The notes under the pieces were generated by a model. The model did not search any database. It was not told where the DNA came from and saw nothing but the letters and a program-made list of their open reading frames with translations. This document shows, piece by piece, positions 12,385-23,152 of a DNA stretch of 64,000 bases. The stretch's first letter is position 1, and the number at the start of each line of letters is the position of its first letter. The position numbers and the translations under genes are program-made. The stretch is from Nectonema munidae (taxonomy: Eukaryota; Nematomorpha; Nectonematoida; Nectonematidae), in assembly GCA_030549495.1 (NCBI GenBank), contig JAUIRK010000860.1, forward strand, positions 72,001 through 136,000, written 5' to 3'.

Positions 12385-12545
12385 TCTATGGGTGGCATGT
12401 CAGGTTGGTTGAGATGATGGATATAGCACGGAAGCCTCTGGATTCGATTCCTTATGGATACGAATTTGTTCAGAGTTTGACATAAGCGGTACATCAGTAC
12501 CTGGTCAATGAAAATACATCCGCTGCACCTAACCTTTTACTCAAA
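12385..12545 (+). repeat. Second SINE-like family, copy 2
   Basis: Includes a B-box-like GGATTCGATTCC at about 12450 and the module TTTGACATAAGCGGTACATC shared with copies near 9320, 20620 and 58920. An inverted copy lies near 41120-41300 within block C. It is probably a tRNA-derived SINE carried inside the hAT block. Confidence 0.5.
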
Positions 12546-12765
12546 ATTGAAAAATTTGCTACATAATTAAGATAAGAGAGAAAGGAACAAAATAAACTAA
12601 TAAAGCAATTTTCACTATTAAATGGAACCGTCTGTTCTCAGAATAATTAAAAAATAATAGGAGGCATAAAGAATTAGAGTTTATTTGATATTTTCAAGTT
12701 TTTATAAGTAGCAAAAGCCAACGTTTAAGTAGCTCCCTTATAATTAAAAAAATTATTTAAATAAC

Positions 12766-13089
12766 GGTCGACAGACATTTCGCCCCCTGACAAATTGTGT
12801 CATAGGCTATTAGTTTCATCCATCTTTGCTTATTATATGTGTAAAATTTTTATTTTATCTCTATTAAATTATTTCAAATTAATCATTTTATCTCTTAATT
12901 TTTTAGAATTGTCCATGAGACAAAATGTCTTATGAAAATAACTGGGCGAATTGTCCATGAAACAAAATGTCGTATGAAAATAATGGGGCGAATTGTCCAT
13001 GGGACGAACTGTCTTATGAAAATAATGGGGCGAATTGTCCACGGGACAAACTTTCTTATGAAAATAATGGGGAGAAATGTCCGAGGACC
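12766..13089. mobile_element. Foldback element, ATTTCGCCCC family, copy 1
   Basis: Ends are GGTCGACAGACATTTCGCCC and, inverted, GGTCCTCGGACATTTCTCCC. The inside is a tandem run of about 50-bp units with GGGGCGAATTGTCC. TAAATAAC and AAACTAAC flank it (6 of 8). The sister copy at 40613-40890 has an exact 8-bp flank (GTTAGTTT). Non-coding. Confidence 0.75.
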
Positions 13090-13637
13090 AAACTAACATA
13101 AATCAAAGCATACGAGAAAAGAAAATCATTGCGTTTTTTTTTGGATATTTCTGTCTATAAATAAAATTCTGACAGCTGTCATAAATAGATCAAGTACATT
13201 TTTAACAACTGAAACATTTTGTTTCGATATACTATATTTTTATTATAATAATCAACAAATTTTCTTAAAAAAAAAGTGATTTGATTATGTACAGTGTTAC
13301 TTATAAAATTTAACAATCGAACATTATAAAAAATATCTCTGCTCAAATATTAAACAAATAGAGTATTCTTGCTTTTAAACTGAATAGATAATCAAAATAT
13401 TCATTCCCAAATAACTATTGAAAAAAATTAAAGTTTTCAAATGTAGCAAACGTAGTGATAAAGATTAAGTGACTTTTGTTGAAATAAAATTCTTAGCGCG
13501 AGTCTAACAATATTCATTGATATAAAATTGTAACGATTGAAACTTCAAATACAAAAAACGAAATTCAGCCCTACAACCAGCTTATATTATATTTATTTGT
13601 CTTTATATCTTCTTACTTTACTTCATTTATTTTCTTA

Positions 13638-13957
13638 CACGCACAAAAGGGATAGAGTGGCTATTTTTAATGATCTCTATGTTATAAAGTATTCGAGTTT
13701 TAAAAAAGAAACAGTACATTTTCTAATCTAGCTCTTTTACTAATAAGAGATTTTTTAACTTATAGTTAGGGTTAAATATCATTTTATAATATAATTGAAA
13801 AAGAATGATAAATTTATTAAGTTTAAGGTTAATTATAAAAAGATATGCACTATGATTCATTTTTAAAACTCTAATACTAGGTTATAATAGTACTATACAA
13901 TAGAGATCATTAAAATTGATTCTCTATCCCTTCTCAAAAGCGCAATAATTGTTTTCC
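13638..13957. mobile_element. Small MITE-like inverted repeat
   Basis: AAGGGATAGAG followed by TTTTAATGATCTCTAT occurs at 13647-13682 and, inverted, at about 13900-13945, flanking some 220 bp of AT-rich DNA. A TA may flank both ends, as in Tc1/mariner MITEs, but the ends are not sharp. Non-coding. Confidence 0.55.
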
Positions 13958-14437
13958 AATATTTGTTGACTTCTAAAGAATATTTTTATATTAATTGAGA
14001 AATGTGTTATTTAAAATCGTGTAAATTAAAAAAAATATAGGTAATAAATATTCTAACATCGTCTCCCCGAATGAGGTATATCAAATCTTACATCTAAGAA
14101 AATATAAACAGAAATTTGAACCTATCTAACTAATCATTTGTATCAAAATATGCAAATAGCAATCTATGGAATAGAACATCGTAGCATAATACAATTTTAT
14201 TTTATTCTTTCTTTATGCAAAGTTTACCAACACACAAATTATTATATGGCTCACGATAATTCACTTAAGAGTCACAACGGGTAATACCATAAAACAAAAG
14301 ACCCAGAACCATTGATCTAGAGCACGGATCATAAAAATTTTTTCTTCAAAAAATAATAAGCACTACAAATGTAGTGAATGGACCGAGGTCTATAAAAAAA
14401 CACAAAATAAGTAAATCTGAATTTATTCATAAAAAAA

Positions 14438-15070
14438 TTAAGCTTCATGAAATTTTTGAAAGCAAGTTTTAATATGAAGTTGTTTGTTGCATTTTTTGCA
14501 AGCAATTCTACAATTTTTTTTGCATAAAACACAAATTCTGACAGAAGACTGAGGTATGTGACCATAACCATCGAATCTTACTTCCTCGTGTATTTCACTT
14601 GAAGGACCCGATCGTATCCTTTTTCTAACGTGATTTCTTTTCAGCAAAATTTGAACAATCGTCCTTCCAAATTCTTTTTGAGGTTGATATTGTTCATTTA
14701 CAATATTGTTTAGTCTCCAACAAAAAACAAATCCAATATTCAATGCATTTATCATCAGATTCCAGTACCATTTCTTTCCTTTGATTGAAGGTCTCCAGTC
14801 AGCAAGGCTTCTATCTAAAATATCCACACCACCCATGCAACAATTATACGACTTGATTAAATTTGGTCTTTTCACACTTGTTTTATCTTTTGATTTAGAT
14901 TTCCTATTTACAAAGTTTACAGGATAGGCGCCCTTGAAATTGCTGCAGACAGTTACGACAGAATTATCTTTCCACACAACGGCTTCCAGTTCAGCATTAT
15001 TGTAAACCTCAAAATAACCTCTAGGCTCTTTTTTTAATTTGTTGAAATCTATCAGAGAACATTCTTTCAG
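14438..15070 (-). pseudogene. piggyBac-type transposase, C-terminal half
   Basis: An open frame of 179 codons (14438-14977), with related sequence upstream to about 15070. It shows SYNCCMGGVDILDRSLADW, the piggyBac YN..MGGVD.LD block, then KGKKWYWNLMINALNIGFVF, and ends in a cysteine-rich domain (CVLCKKNCRIACKKCNKQLH...C). The first two catalytic Asp regions are missing, so it cannot work. It is diverged from the 10.1-kb copy and matches the N-terminal half at 44.1 kb only in kind. Confidence 0.85.
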
Positions 15071-17575
15071 CCTATTTTTATTACTATAATTATTTTTACC
15101 AACTATAATTATTTTTAGTTTAATTTATATACGTTTTTTAAAAGAACAGGTTTTATTTTTGATTAACTTCAGACGAAAAAATTAACGAATCCTTTGGTTA
15201 TAATCAGCCACTGAATTATTTAAAAGCAGATGCATACAAATTTTTTTCATAACATAATTTTTATAAAATAAAATTTGTTTCTTTTGATAAAAGAAAATTT
15301 CAAAAGTTAATTAAATGAATATAAACTATTCCGATCTTTTAGCTTTATTTCATTCTATTTAGTTTAAAACGTTGATAAATATCATATTTTGTTTAATTTA
15401 TTTGAAAAAATGAGTTTTGTAAAAGTTTTGGGATCTTGGTTTATTTTAAATTTTCAACTAATATAAAAGGTAAAAAAATATTTTTCATTCTGAATAGTTA
15501 AAAAATATTAAAATACATTGCATTATTTCTAATTTTTTTAAAATACTTCAAGATTGTTTATTTCGGCAAAAAATTACACACAAAAATATAGATACGAATC
15601 AATAGAATATTAGTTATGATAAATATATGGGTTTCGTGAATTTGTTAAATCAGTATATACTTCAGACCGATTTTCAATAAGGTTTTATGGCTAAATTATG
15701 ATTGGATTAAATCTAATTATGGTGGAGAATAAGATTATACTAAACCAAATCTCATAAATCCTTAGCCACTCTTTGTGAAAATTTAATTTACATAAAAATC
15801 ACTTAATATTGAGAACAATATAAAATGGCGTTGACGACAATGCAAAGCACACACAAATTTGAAAGATATTAGCTTAGCAATATCTAGCAATTAGCTTAGA
15901 TATTAAATATTTCAAAAAATAATATCGTGTTTAGATTTGTAAATTCATTATATTTTTATTGTATTTCAAATCTCAATTGTTTGTGTCAAAACTTACATTT
16001 ATGTCACGTTAATTGTTAAAATCGACAAATAAATTTTCCAAAGTTTTATATTAATTCCTTGCCCTTGTCGTAGATGATAACTTATTGAATTATCTGAATT
16101 TTACAATAAAGAATCTACGCTGGTAAAAATAGAAGTAGCTTGCATCGAATAGTTTTTATTAATTGTCGGTATCTAAGGGATGAATAATCTTCCATACCTG
16201 GACAATGGGAAGAATTATTACAATCGGTATTCGATAGTTGTCTCAAAAGAACAAATTAACTTTTGATTAATTTTTGTGCCATAAGAATTATATGTATAAA
16301 ATTTGGCTTTTTATCACACAGACTTAATATGACTTAAAAGCTTAATACTTTGGCTAAAATCAATCGTTACTGGCAATTTTGCATTATATTTAATTAAAAA
16401 TAGAGAGTTTGTTTTTTTTTTAAAGAAATAGGAAATTTATGTAGAAAATTGAAAAAAGAAAATCTCTTATTTTTTTATTGATATTAACAACATATTTTGT
16501 AGTTATTAGGAAAAAAACTTATAAATATAATTTAAGTCAATATATATTAATTAATCTAAGGGAGAAACTTTATTAGGTTTTGGCATTGTTAAACGCCTAT
16601 ATATTAACAACAAAGAAAAAATTATCTCTTTATCTTATTTTCTATAAATTATTTGCTTATATTATCTATCATAATTTTACGAATTTTGAAAATTTTATCA
16701 TAAAAAAATTCCAACAAAAATTGTTTAATGTTTTAAAATTTTATTTAAAATAATAATATTGTTAAATCATAGTTAATCTGTTCGTTACATCGATTAATAT
16801 TCACTAACCAATATAATGTTAGAAAATAGCATTTAAAAATAAGGTCATGAAATTTAGAAATTATAAATGAGTTATAATCACAACAAATTTTATTAGATAA
16901 GAAAAAAGATATTATTTAATATTAAAAGTTAATTTGAAAGCCTTACTAATTTTGAAATTCCGATTATAAACGAAGGAGCATTTAAATTTTAGTTGAATTG
17001 TAAAGTTTGTATACAAATGCCTGAAAAAATCAAAAAACTTGAAAAAAACATTATTAATTAGTATTAAAAAAAATTGAAGCAAAGAAAATTCTTGAAATTA
17101 AATGAATATTAGTTTTAAAGTATTATTTAATATATAAGATTAAAATTATGTGTTTAAAAAAAAGTTTTCTTGAGGTTGGCACTAAAAAATTGAGGTTGGC
17201 ACAAATTAGTCACGCCCGAAAAATTCTCTATATTTAATCAATTTATGAAATACAATTTTTGCATGATTTGGTATTGAATTTCTAGTATATAAAATTAATT
17301 AATTTTATCGATAACATATTTAGGGTCGATAAGAATTGAAAATAGTCAACACGGATCGATAGACTAAACTTTTGGGAACGCTGATCAAGAGAGTATTACA
17401 CAACGAATACTAATGGAGGTCATCTTGAATATGCGAAAAACAATGTCCCTTTTTCCAGAAAAGTAAACTACATCCAATGAACTATGTATTTAATTACTGA
17501 AACATTGGAGGAGGTGATAGCATATTTATCAAAATTACATAGTTAATCAAAAAATAATACCATGAAGCATATAAC
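15071..17575. other. Long AT-rich stretch without a gene
   Basis: Very AT-rich with homopolymer runs. I see no ORF with a recognisable domain and no clear repeat. It lies downstream (3') of the ZYG11/ZER1-like gene, whose 3' UTR may occupy its right edge, although no clear AATAAA was found there. Confidence 0.55.
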
Positions 17576-19705
17576 TCACTTGCCTTCAACTAAGCAATTT
17601 ATATCTTGTATGATTGAATGAATTTCGGGAAACAAGTCAGTGCGTGTAGAAACCAGATTAATTTTGTTCATTACTTCTTCCTCTTTTAGGAGATTGTCAT
17701 ACCTATCTTTGTCATTTATCAGCAAAAAGCGCAAAACCCAAACACTCCACAAAATTAAAACAGGAGGTGAATCAGAATTCCAAATTCTACCGAAAGGTCT
17801 GAAAGTTTTAAAGACAACACCAATTTCCTTGTGACTTGGCCAGGAAGAAAGAACGTTAAATAGGATTCCTGAAAGTTCAACATTGGAATAGCCATCTGCC
17901 AATAAATACGCAACACACGCACAAGAGAGGAATGAAATAGAAAAAGTGTCATTGACCATTAGAATGGCGAAATAGTTGATAACTTTCTTTGAAGTATTAA
18001 TTGTGAATTTAGATGAACATTCAAATATCCGGAAGACAATAGTTAGAAATGGCGTAAGCAAGAGACTTTTGTGAAAGTTTACAGAGATTAAATTATCAAA
18101 AAAGGTATTGTGGCAGATAAAAATGATTTGTTTTGCCACTTTTATACGGTTGTCTGAGAGATTTGATAATAACTCTAGTATGTCTTTAGCCGCCACATGA
18201 TCGACTTCAAAAGGGCTTAAATGGCGTTTTAATAAATAGAGTAGATTATTCACTTTTATTTCCAGATGTAAACCATTATTTGTCATCATATTCAGTGAAT
18301 AGCTAAAATGCATTGCTAATTTGATCAATTGTTTAAGCGCGGATTTATTGTCATAATCATACTTATCGAAACAGGATAAAGCGTGTATCCAAAACATTAT
18401 TAACTTTAGAAATAAATGATGTTGAGATTTAGAAATATACTTATATATATTCGACGTATAAAAGAAGGTTATCAAGCTTACATAAGCAGATTGATCAGAA
18501 AGAGAAATACATTTTTTGAAATGGTAGATAACATTTTGTAGTGTGGCATTTGAAAAGCAATGAATTATTTCGCTATCAACATAAGATAAAGCACTAAGAC
18601 AAAATGAACGTATTCTGTGAGAAGCAAAGTATTTATACATATAATAAGATACCAGCTCAAAAATGCCATCATCCATTAAATATTTCTTATTGAGTTTTGC
18701 TAAACATGCAGAAACAACCTCTTCATTTAAAGAATAATAGGACAAGCTTGTGTGCAGGTGATTTTTATTTCCTATTCCACATATAGCAAGGCCTTTACTT
18801 TCAAAAACTGAGGAAGCAGCCAAAAATTCAGCAGTTTTTTCGTAAGGAAAGTTGAATAAGCCTAAAAAAGAGAGTTGAGGAAAATGCTTTTCCATTAACA
18901 TATCTAAGAGAAATTTTGTTGAAATCAGATTACCACATCCGGATATGTCAAGATATCGAAGTTTGGGAAAGTTGGAGTATGATAAAAATGTATCCAGTAG
19001 ATACCTATTATTATTATTTAGTTTTTTTGTATGAAAAAAGTCAAGAACTTCAAGATTACTCAATACAGATATGTCTCCGAGTTTTGGTATAAAAAAAAAT
19101 CTTGCAAAATAAAGTGTTGGAGATTTTCTTTAAAGTGTGACAAGAAACTTAGATCTTTTATTTTGGTTGATGACAAGTTTAGAAACTTCAATTGGGAATT
19201 CGAAATGATTCTTAGAAATATTAAAGCCTGCGGGCAATTTACTATGAGATAAATCGAGAAAAACTAAATGATCCAAATTTGGTCGAGTGGTAATATTATA
19301 ACAACACTGGATTGATAGTGAATAAAAGGCACCACAAATCATATTACTTTGTATTTCCCTCTTTCCTATATCTTTTACGTAATGAATGTGAAAAGTTTCA
19401 AAATTATGATGAGAAATATTAATATCCATAGTTGCGTCAAACGAGGTAATACAAATATCATGAAGAGAAGAGAGGAGTAACTTTATAACTTTGGTGTTAT
19501 TTTTAAAGTGTTGTTTTAGAAGACTGAATGCAAGTCTATGAGGCAAGTAAAAATCTCCCTGTATGCCATAAAATATTTTAAGCAATTTTAATAATTCTAC
19601 ATGATTGGGTTTAAGTTTCAATAAGCCTTCTATCTTTTTATCCAGAGCAGCTAAGCATGCGTCTTGCAAAGAATCGAATTGATAAGCAGTAAATTGAGAA
19701 ACAGT
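17576..19705 (-). CDS. ZYG11/ZER1-family leucine-rich-repeat protein (one in-frame stop)
   Basis: One reading frame runs from 19705 to the TGA at 17576, about 700 codons, interrupted by a single TAA at 19130-19132. Family members are about 740-770 residues. The start FDSLQDACLAALDKKIEGLL resembles the N-terminal VHL-box region. Leucine-rich repeats follow (LDHLVFLDLSHSKLP; FPKLRYLDISGCGNL), then a helical ARM-like region. The C-terminus has SPPVLILWSVWVLRFLL and DRYDNLLKEEEVM, matching the ZYG11 C-terminal repeat. Known members are substrate receptors of cullin-2 ubiquitin ligases that read N-terminal glycine degrons. No ATG opens the frame, so a short upstream exon is likely. I tested simple GT-AG introns across the stop and none restored the frame. 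It may be a pseudogene, or the stop may be a sequence error. Confidence 0.75.
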
Positions 19706-20520
19706 TTATTGTCTCTAAATAATTATAGATTGATAAAGAATTAAAAAAATATTTTATAGGACGCTTAATCAATGCAGGACAAATAGAAAATTGACATTAT
19801 AAAAGAAAACAAATTTAAACACGCTATTCTTAGCTAGCAACTTTTGTTAAAAAAAAAATTTTTAGAATGGAAAATATATTTTAAGTTCAAGAGTTTGAAT
19901 TAAAATTCAAAAAAATTTATTCACAATTGTAATAATAAATCATGTAATTTTTTAAAAGACCGCTCAATTTCCGACGTAGAAGAAAGTCAATTTTGTAAGT
20001 TCAAATAAATACTAGGAAGATATTTCATCTCATATAATATATTTGATTTGTTTTTTTAACTCTTTCTATAGTCAACAAATTTTTACTCAAGTTTACAGTA
20101 TGCAAGCCTTTTTACATTTTAAGCAAAATACTATTTTGATCTCCTTTGTTCAACAACTCAGGAATAATTTAAATATAAATAAACTCTGTTAAAATAGCTT
20201 TTATTTTGAACCTAGTAGAGGAAAAGTGAAGGGCATAAGTAGAAAAAAATTGTCTCAAGTCCGCAGTCATGACCTGATGAACATAAAGAAATTATATTCA
20301 GTGTTTTAAATAAAAATAGAAATTTTGGATTTTAGAACAATGTAAGCCGCCTTCCCCATTTTAAAATTAAATCAAATAGTGAATCTTAAAAAATCCTAAT
20401 ATTTTTCTGAAACTTTATTTTTTTAATTTAGAAACCAATCTAAATTTTAAAGAAAAAATAACATAACTAATTAAATTTGTTTCCAGGATGGTGTTTTTTA
20501 TGAGCCAATTTTTTCTATAC
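19706..20520. other. AT-rich stretch upstream of the ZYG11/ZER1-like gene
   Basis: It should hold the promoter and perhaps a first exon of the minus-strand gene, but I cannot place either. No TATA box or start codon in frame was convincing. Confidence 0.5.
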
Positions 20521-20544
20521 TAATAGTGAGGACAAGGCTCTCTA

Positions 20545-20655
20545 ATTATTAAGATAAAAAATTACTTTACGAGATGTTGGGTTCTATCCAGTATAAAGCA
20601 TTCTATGCTTTCGATACAAGCGGTGTAGTTGCACATTGCCTATGAAAACACTCTT
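20545..20655 (+). repeat. Second SINE-like family, copy 3
   Basis: GGGTTCTATCC (B-box-like) at about 20579 is followed by TTTCGATACAAGCGGTGTAG and CATTGCCTATGAAAACACTC, matching the modules near 9320 and 12480 with changes. Confidence 0.45.
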
Positions 20656-21053
20656 ATTTTTAGTATCGTATTATTTTTAGTTTTAAACCTGTCAGATTAT
20701 GGTAAAAATATTGAGATTTGTAATTCATCAAAAATTTACATTTTATAATGTACATGAAGGAAATCTCTTTATATTATAGATAAGAATATTTGTATAAGCA
20801 TTTTTAAGTAAAGTATTTTTAACTTTTTTCAAATTAAAAATATATTTGTATTTAGCTTTTGAAGCATTTGTATTGTATTTAAACCAACCATGAATATAAG
20901 CGTTTAGCATCCATTAATAAAGAAAATAAATTCTGATAAATTTATAAGAATATTCTTTACTTAATATCATTTTTCAGCGTATTAATAAATATTTGCAATA
21001 AGATATATTCATTATATCTAAAATAGTTTTTATCTATTCTATATATATTTATT

Positions 21054-21236
21054 GAGACTCAATGGTTGTTAGGGTGTACCTCTCAGCTTAACAGTTGAAG
21101 GTCAGGGGTTCGATCCCCAAGGCTCCCAACTCTAAAAACAAATTCACAAAAACTGTGATTAACCATCTTAAGCATAATGCGAGCATAAAGCCTTACGGCT
21201 GAAAGTGCTTTGATATCTAAAACCATCTAACCATCT
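21054..21236 (+). mobile_element. tRNA-derived SINE sharing the LINE 3' tail
   Basis: The head (21054-21130) folds like a tRNA: a GAG.CTC acceptor strand pairs with AAGGCTCC, CAGC/GTTG can form an anticodon-type stem, and GGGTTCGATCCCC is a perfect T arm and pol III B box. A linker of about 45 bp follows. The 3' end (21179-21236) is the conserved tail of the R1-like LINEs in this window: GCGAGCATA, a 14-nt hairpin, AAAGTGCTTTGA, ATCT. It closes with an AACCATCT repeat. SINEs with a LINE's 3' tail are known to be copied by that LINE's reverse transcriptase. The resemblance to a tRNA-Leu is only a guess. Confidence 0.85.
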
Positions 21237-21249
21237 CATGTCAAAAACT

Positions 21250-22105
21250 TTTAAAATCAAATTTACATATTTTTCAACAAAATTATGTCTATAACATATA
21301 ACTTGGTGTTTACATTAGATACACTCTTGAAAATTTATAATCATATGTATATTGGAACACATAACATTTATACATGAATCAAAATTTTGGCTGATGATAA
21401 AATTACTTATCAAAACATTGATTCAAATTTTTTTACCAAATCGACCATGCTGATTTCATTTCTGAAGCTTTTTTTGGTGGAAAAATTTCTGAAAGTGTCA
21501 CTCAAATTTGCCGTTTTCAGATGTTAAAATATTTAAAAGTTTCGATTATTGTTGCCATTTATTTCAGAAATTTTTCTCTAAAGACCTTATTCAAATTTTA
21601 AATAGAATATATATTTTATACCAAATCAAGTATGCCAATTTAAATTCTGGAGTCATTTTTTGCAATTAGGTTGTAAATCAATTTTTCGGTTTACGCCTGA
21701 GAAAGTGTCTCGCAAGACATTTATTCACAATTTAAATAAATATTTTTTTTTAAATAAAATCATGCTGACTTTATTTTTTGACTCGTTTTTTGCATGTTGA
21801 GTGTGAAAATGTCAATCGTATTTGTGGTCGACGGCTAAAAATGATTTTCTAGAATGTTATTTATATTCTCAACAAAATATATTATTTAAACCATATATTA
21901 TATTTTAATATATATTAACCTTGCTGATTTCATTTTTGGATTCAGTTTTCGTAATTAGGATGTGAAAATGTTAATCAAATTTTATTGTTTTATCTTGAAA
22001 ATATTCTTCAAAACATTTATTCAGATTTTAACTAAAATATTTTTAAACTAAATTGACCATATAGATATCACTTTTCGGCTAAGTTTTGGCCATTACTGTA
22101 AAAAA
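21250..22105. repeat. Degenerate tandem array, unit about 150 bp
   Basis: About five diverged units. Shared pieces are CATGCTGATTTCATTTCTG, GGATGTGAAAATGTCAATCA and CATTTATTCAAATTTTAAAT followed by ATATATTTTTATACCAAATC. The same units recur at 32940-33600. Non-coding. It may be an old satellite or the inside of a large non-autonomous element. Confidence 0.7.
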
Positions 22106-22244
22106 ATGTGTCAACTTGTAAAAAAAAACCCTAACCTTTAGGCAAAATTTTTAGAACTTTTTACCTAAGAGAACATAAGAGATAATTCAACTTTTTGTAC
22201 TGTATTATAGCTTATTTTCAAAATAATATTAGAGTGTTTTACAC

Positions 22245-22745
22245 CAGAGGCGCACATCCGGGGTGGGAGGGGCGAAAATAACCTTCGCCCTCCAATAATT
22301 TTCTATAAGTAAATGTTGCTTTTAAAGCTTGTTTATAAAACATGTATGATGATCACATTATAGGATGTAATGATCATTCGAATACATGATAATGTAAAAG
22401 AGGGAATGCAAACTTTCGAGTGATTCACCATGCCAAGCTGCTCTGAAATTCCTATCAAAAATATTTTACAACGATGTGAGAGCTATATAATAATAATTAT
22501 CCTTTGTTTCAATATGCACACAATAAGTAAGTAGTGTCTCCTTGTAGTGTACCTTTATCACAGTGTCTCAAAGGGCCGTGTAGTATTTTTGAGAAAAAAC
22601 ATGTTGATGATCTACCAGATTTTTCTCATCTTCTTCTGTGACAGTGATTCTCTTTCGGTCTCCTTCTCTGTTTTTCTCTGCTAAAACTCAATCACTCAAG
22701 CTCCCCTATCATTCAGCACTCTTCTCAATTTGTATTTAGAGTAAA
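22245..22745 (+). mobile_element. Non-autonomous hAT-type repeat D, copy 1
   Basis: Starts CAGAGGCGCACATCC. The body matches 39544-40136, for example CCAAGCTGCTCTGAAATTCC and GAGAGCTATATAATAATAAT. No coding capacity. The right end is undefined. Confidence 0.65.
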
Positions 22746-22829
22746 ATTAAAAATATTTTTATTTTCTATCATTAGAAACTAGTTTTTAGCGAAATATAAG
22801 TTCACTATTTTCGGAACCTTTTTTGAATT

Positions 22830-22880
22830 CAGGGGTTTCCAACCGCGGGTTCACGACCCCAAATAGGGTCGCCAAGACCT
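22830..22880 (+). mobile_element. hAT left terminus, ZBED-related type
   Basis: CAGGGGTTTCCAACCGCGGG followed by TTCACGACCCC and GGGTCGCCAAGACCTCC is the usual left end of ZBED-like hAT elements. The matching transposase start lies at 27237, on the far side of LINE L3. I infer that the LINE landed in this element's 5' region. Confidence 0.6.
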
Positions 22881-23152
22881 CCAAATAAAATCATTGTCAA
22901 CTCTTAATTCTAAGAGTTTTTAAGAATATACAGTCACATATTGATTGAGGGATAGTGTATAATTTTTTATCTATTTTTAACAAAGATAAATGAAGAAAAT
23001 TACGAAGAAGAGAAACCTACAAAATAGGTCAAATCAATTTAATTTTCATACCTTTTAAAGAAAGACATAGAGAGAGAAGAAAAAAAGCTTTAAATAACCA
23101 TTGATTTATTATCTTTATCCTTTTCTCCTACAAACTCTCTTAACTCTCTTAA

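Larger units (their letters stand above)
11085..13541 (+). mobile_element. Non-autonomous hAT-type repeat block A
   Basis: Starts with CAGGGGCGCACATCC, a hAT-like end beginning CAG, followed by a poly-G run. The same block recurs inverted at 40137-42048 and in part at 38656-39543. It carries no transposase. Two foldback elements sit inside (11334-11855 and 12766-13089), along with a SINE-like segment near 12385-12545. The right end is not marked by a matching CTG terminus, so this copy is truncated or the end has decayed. Confidence 0.75.

Noticed and set aside
12869-13099. A repetitive protein (repeated NSPHYFHK units)
   Set aside because: It is a translation of the tandem units inside a foldback element, not a real protein.
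19101-19141. A short intron removing the stop in the ZYG11/ZER1-like gene
   Set aside because: GT at 19141 with AG at 19101 or 19075 gives lengths that shift the frame into a new stop, so neither explains the interruption.
21054-21130. A functional tRNA gene
   Set aside because: The T arm is perfect, but the acceptor pairing is imperfect, the anticodon loop is short by one, and the sequence runs on into a SINE body with the LINE tail. A decayed second copy of the head lies at 8975.
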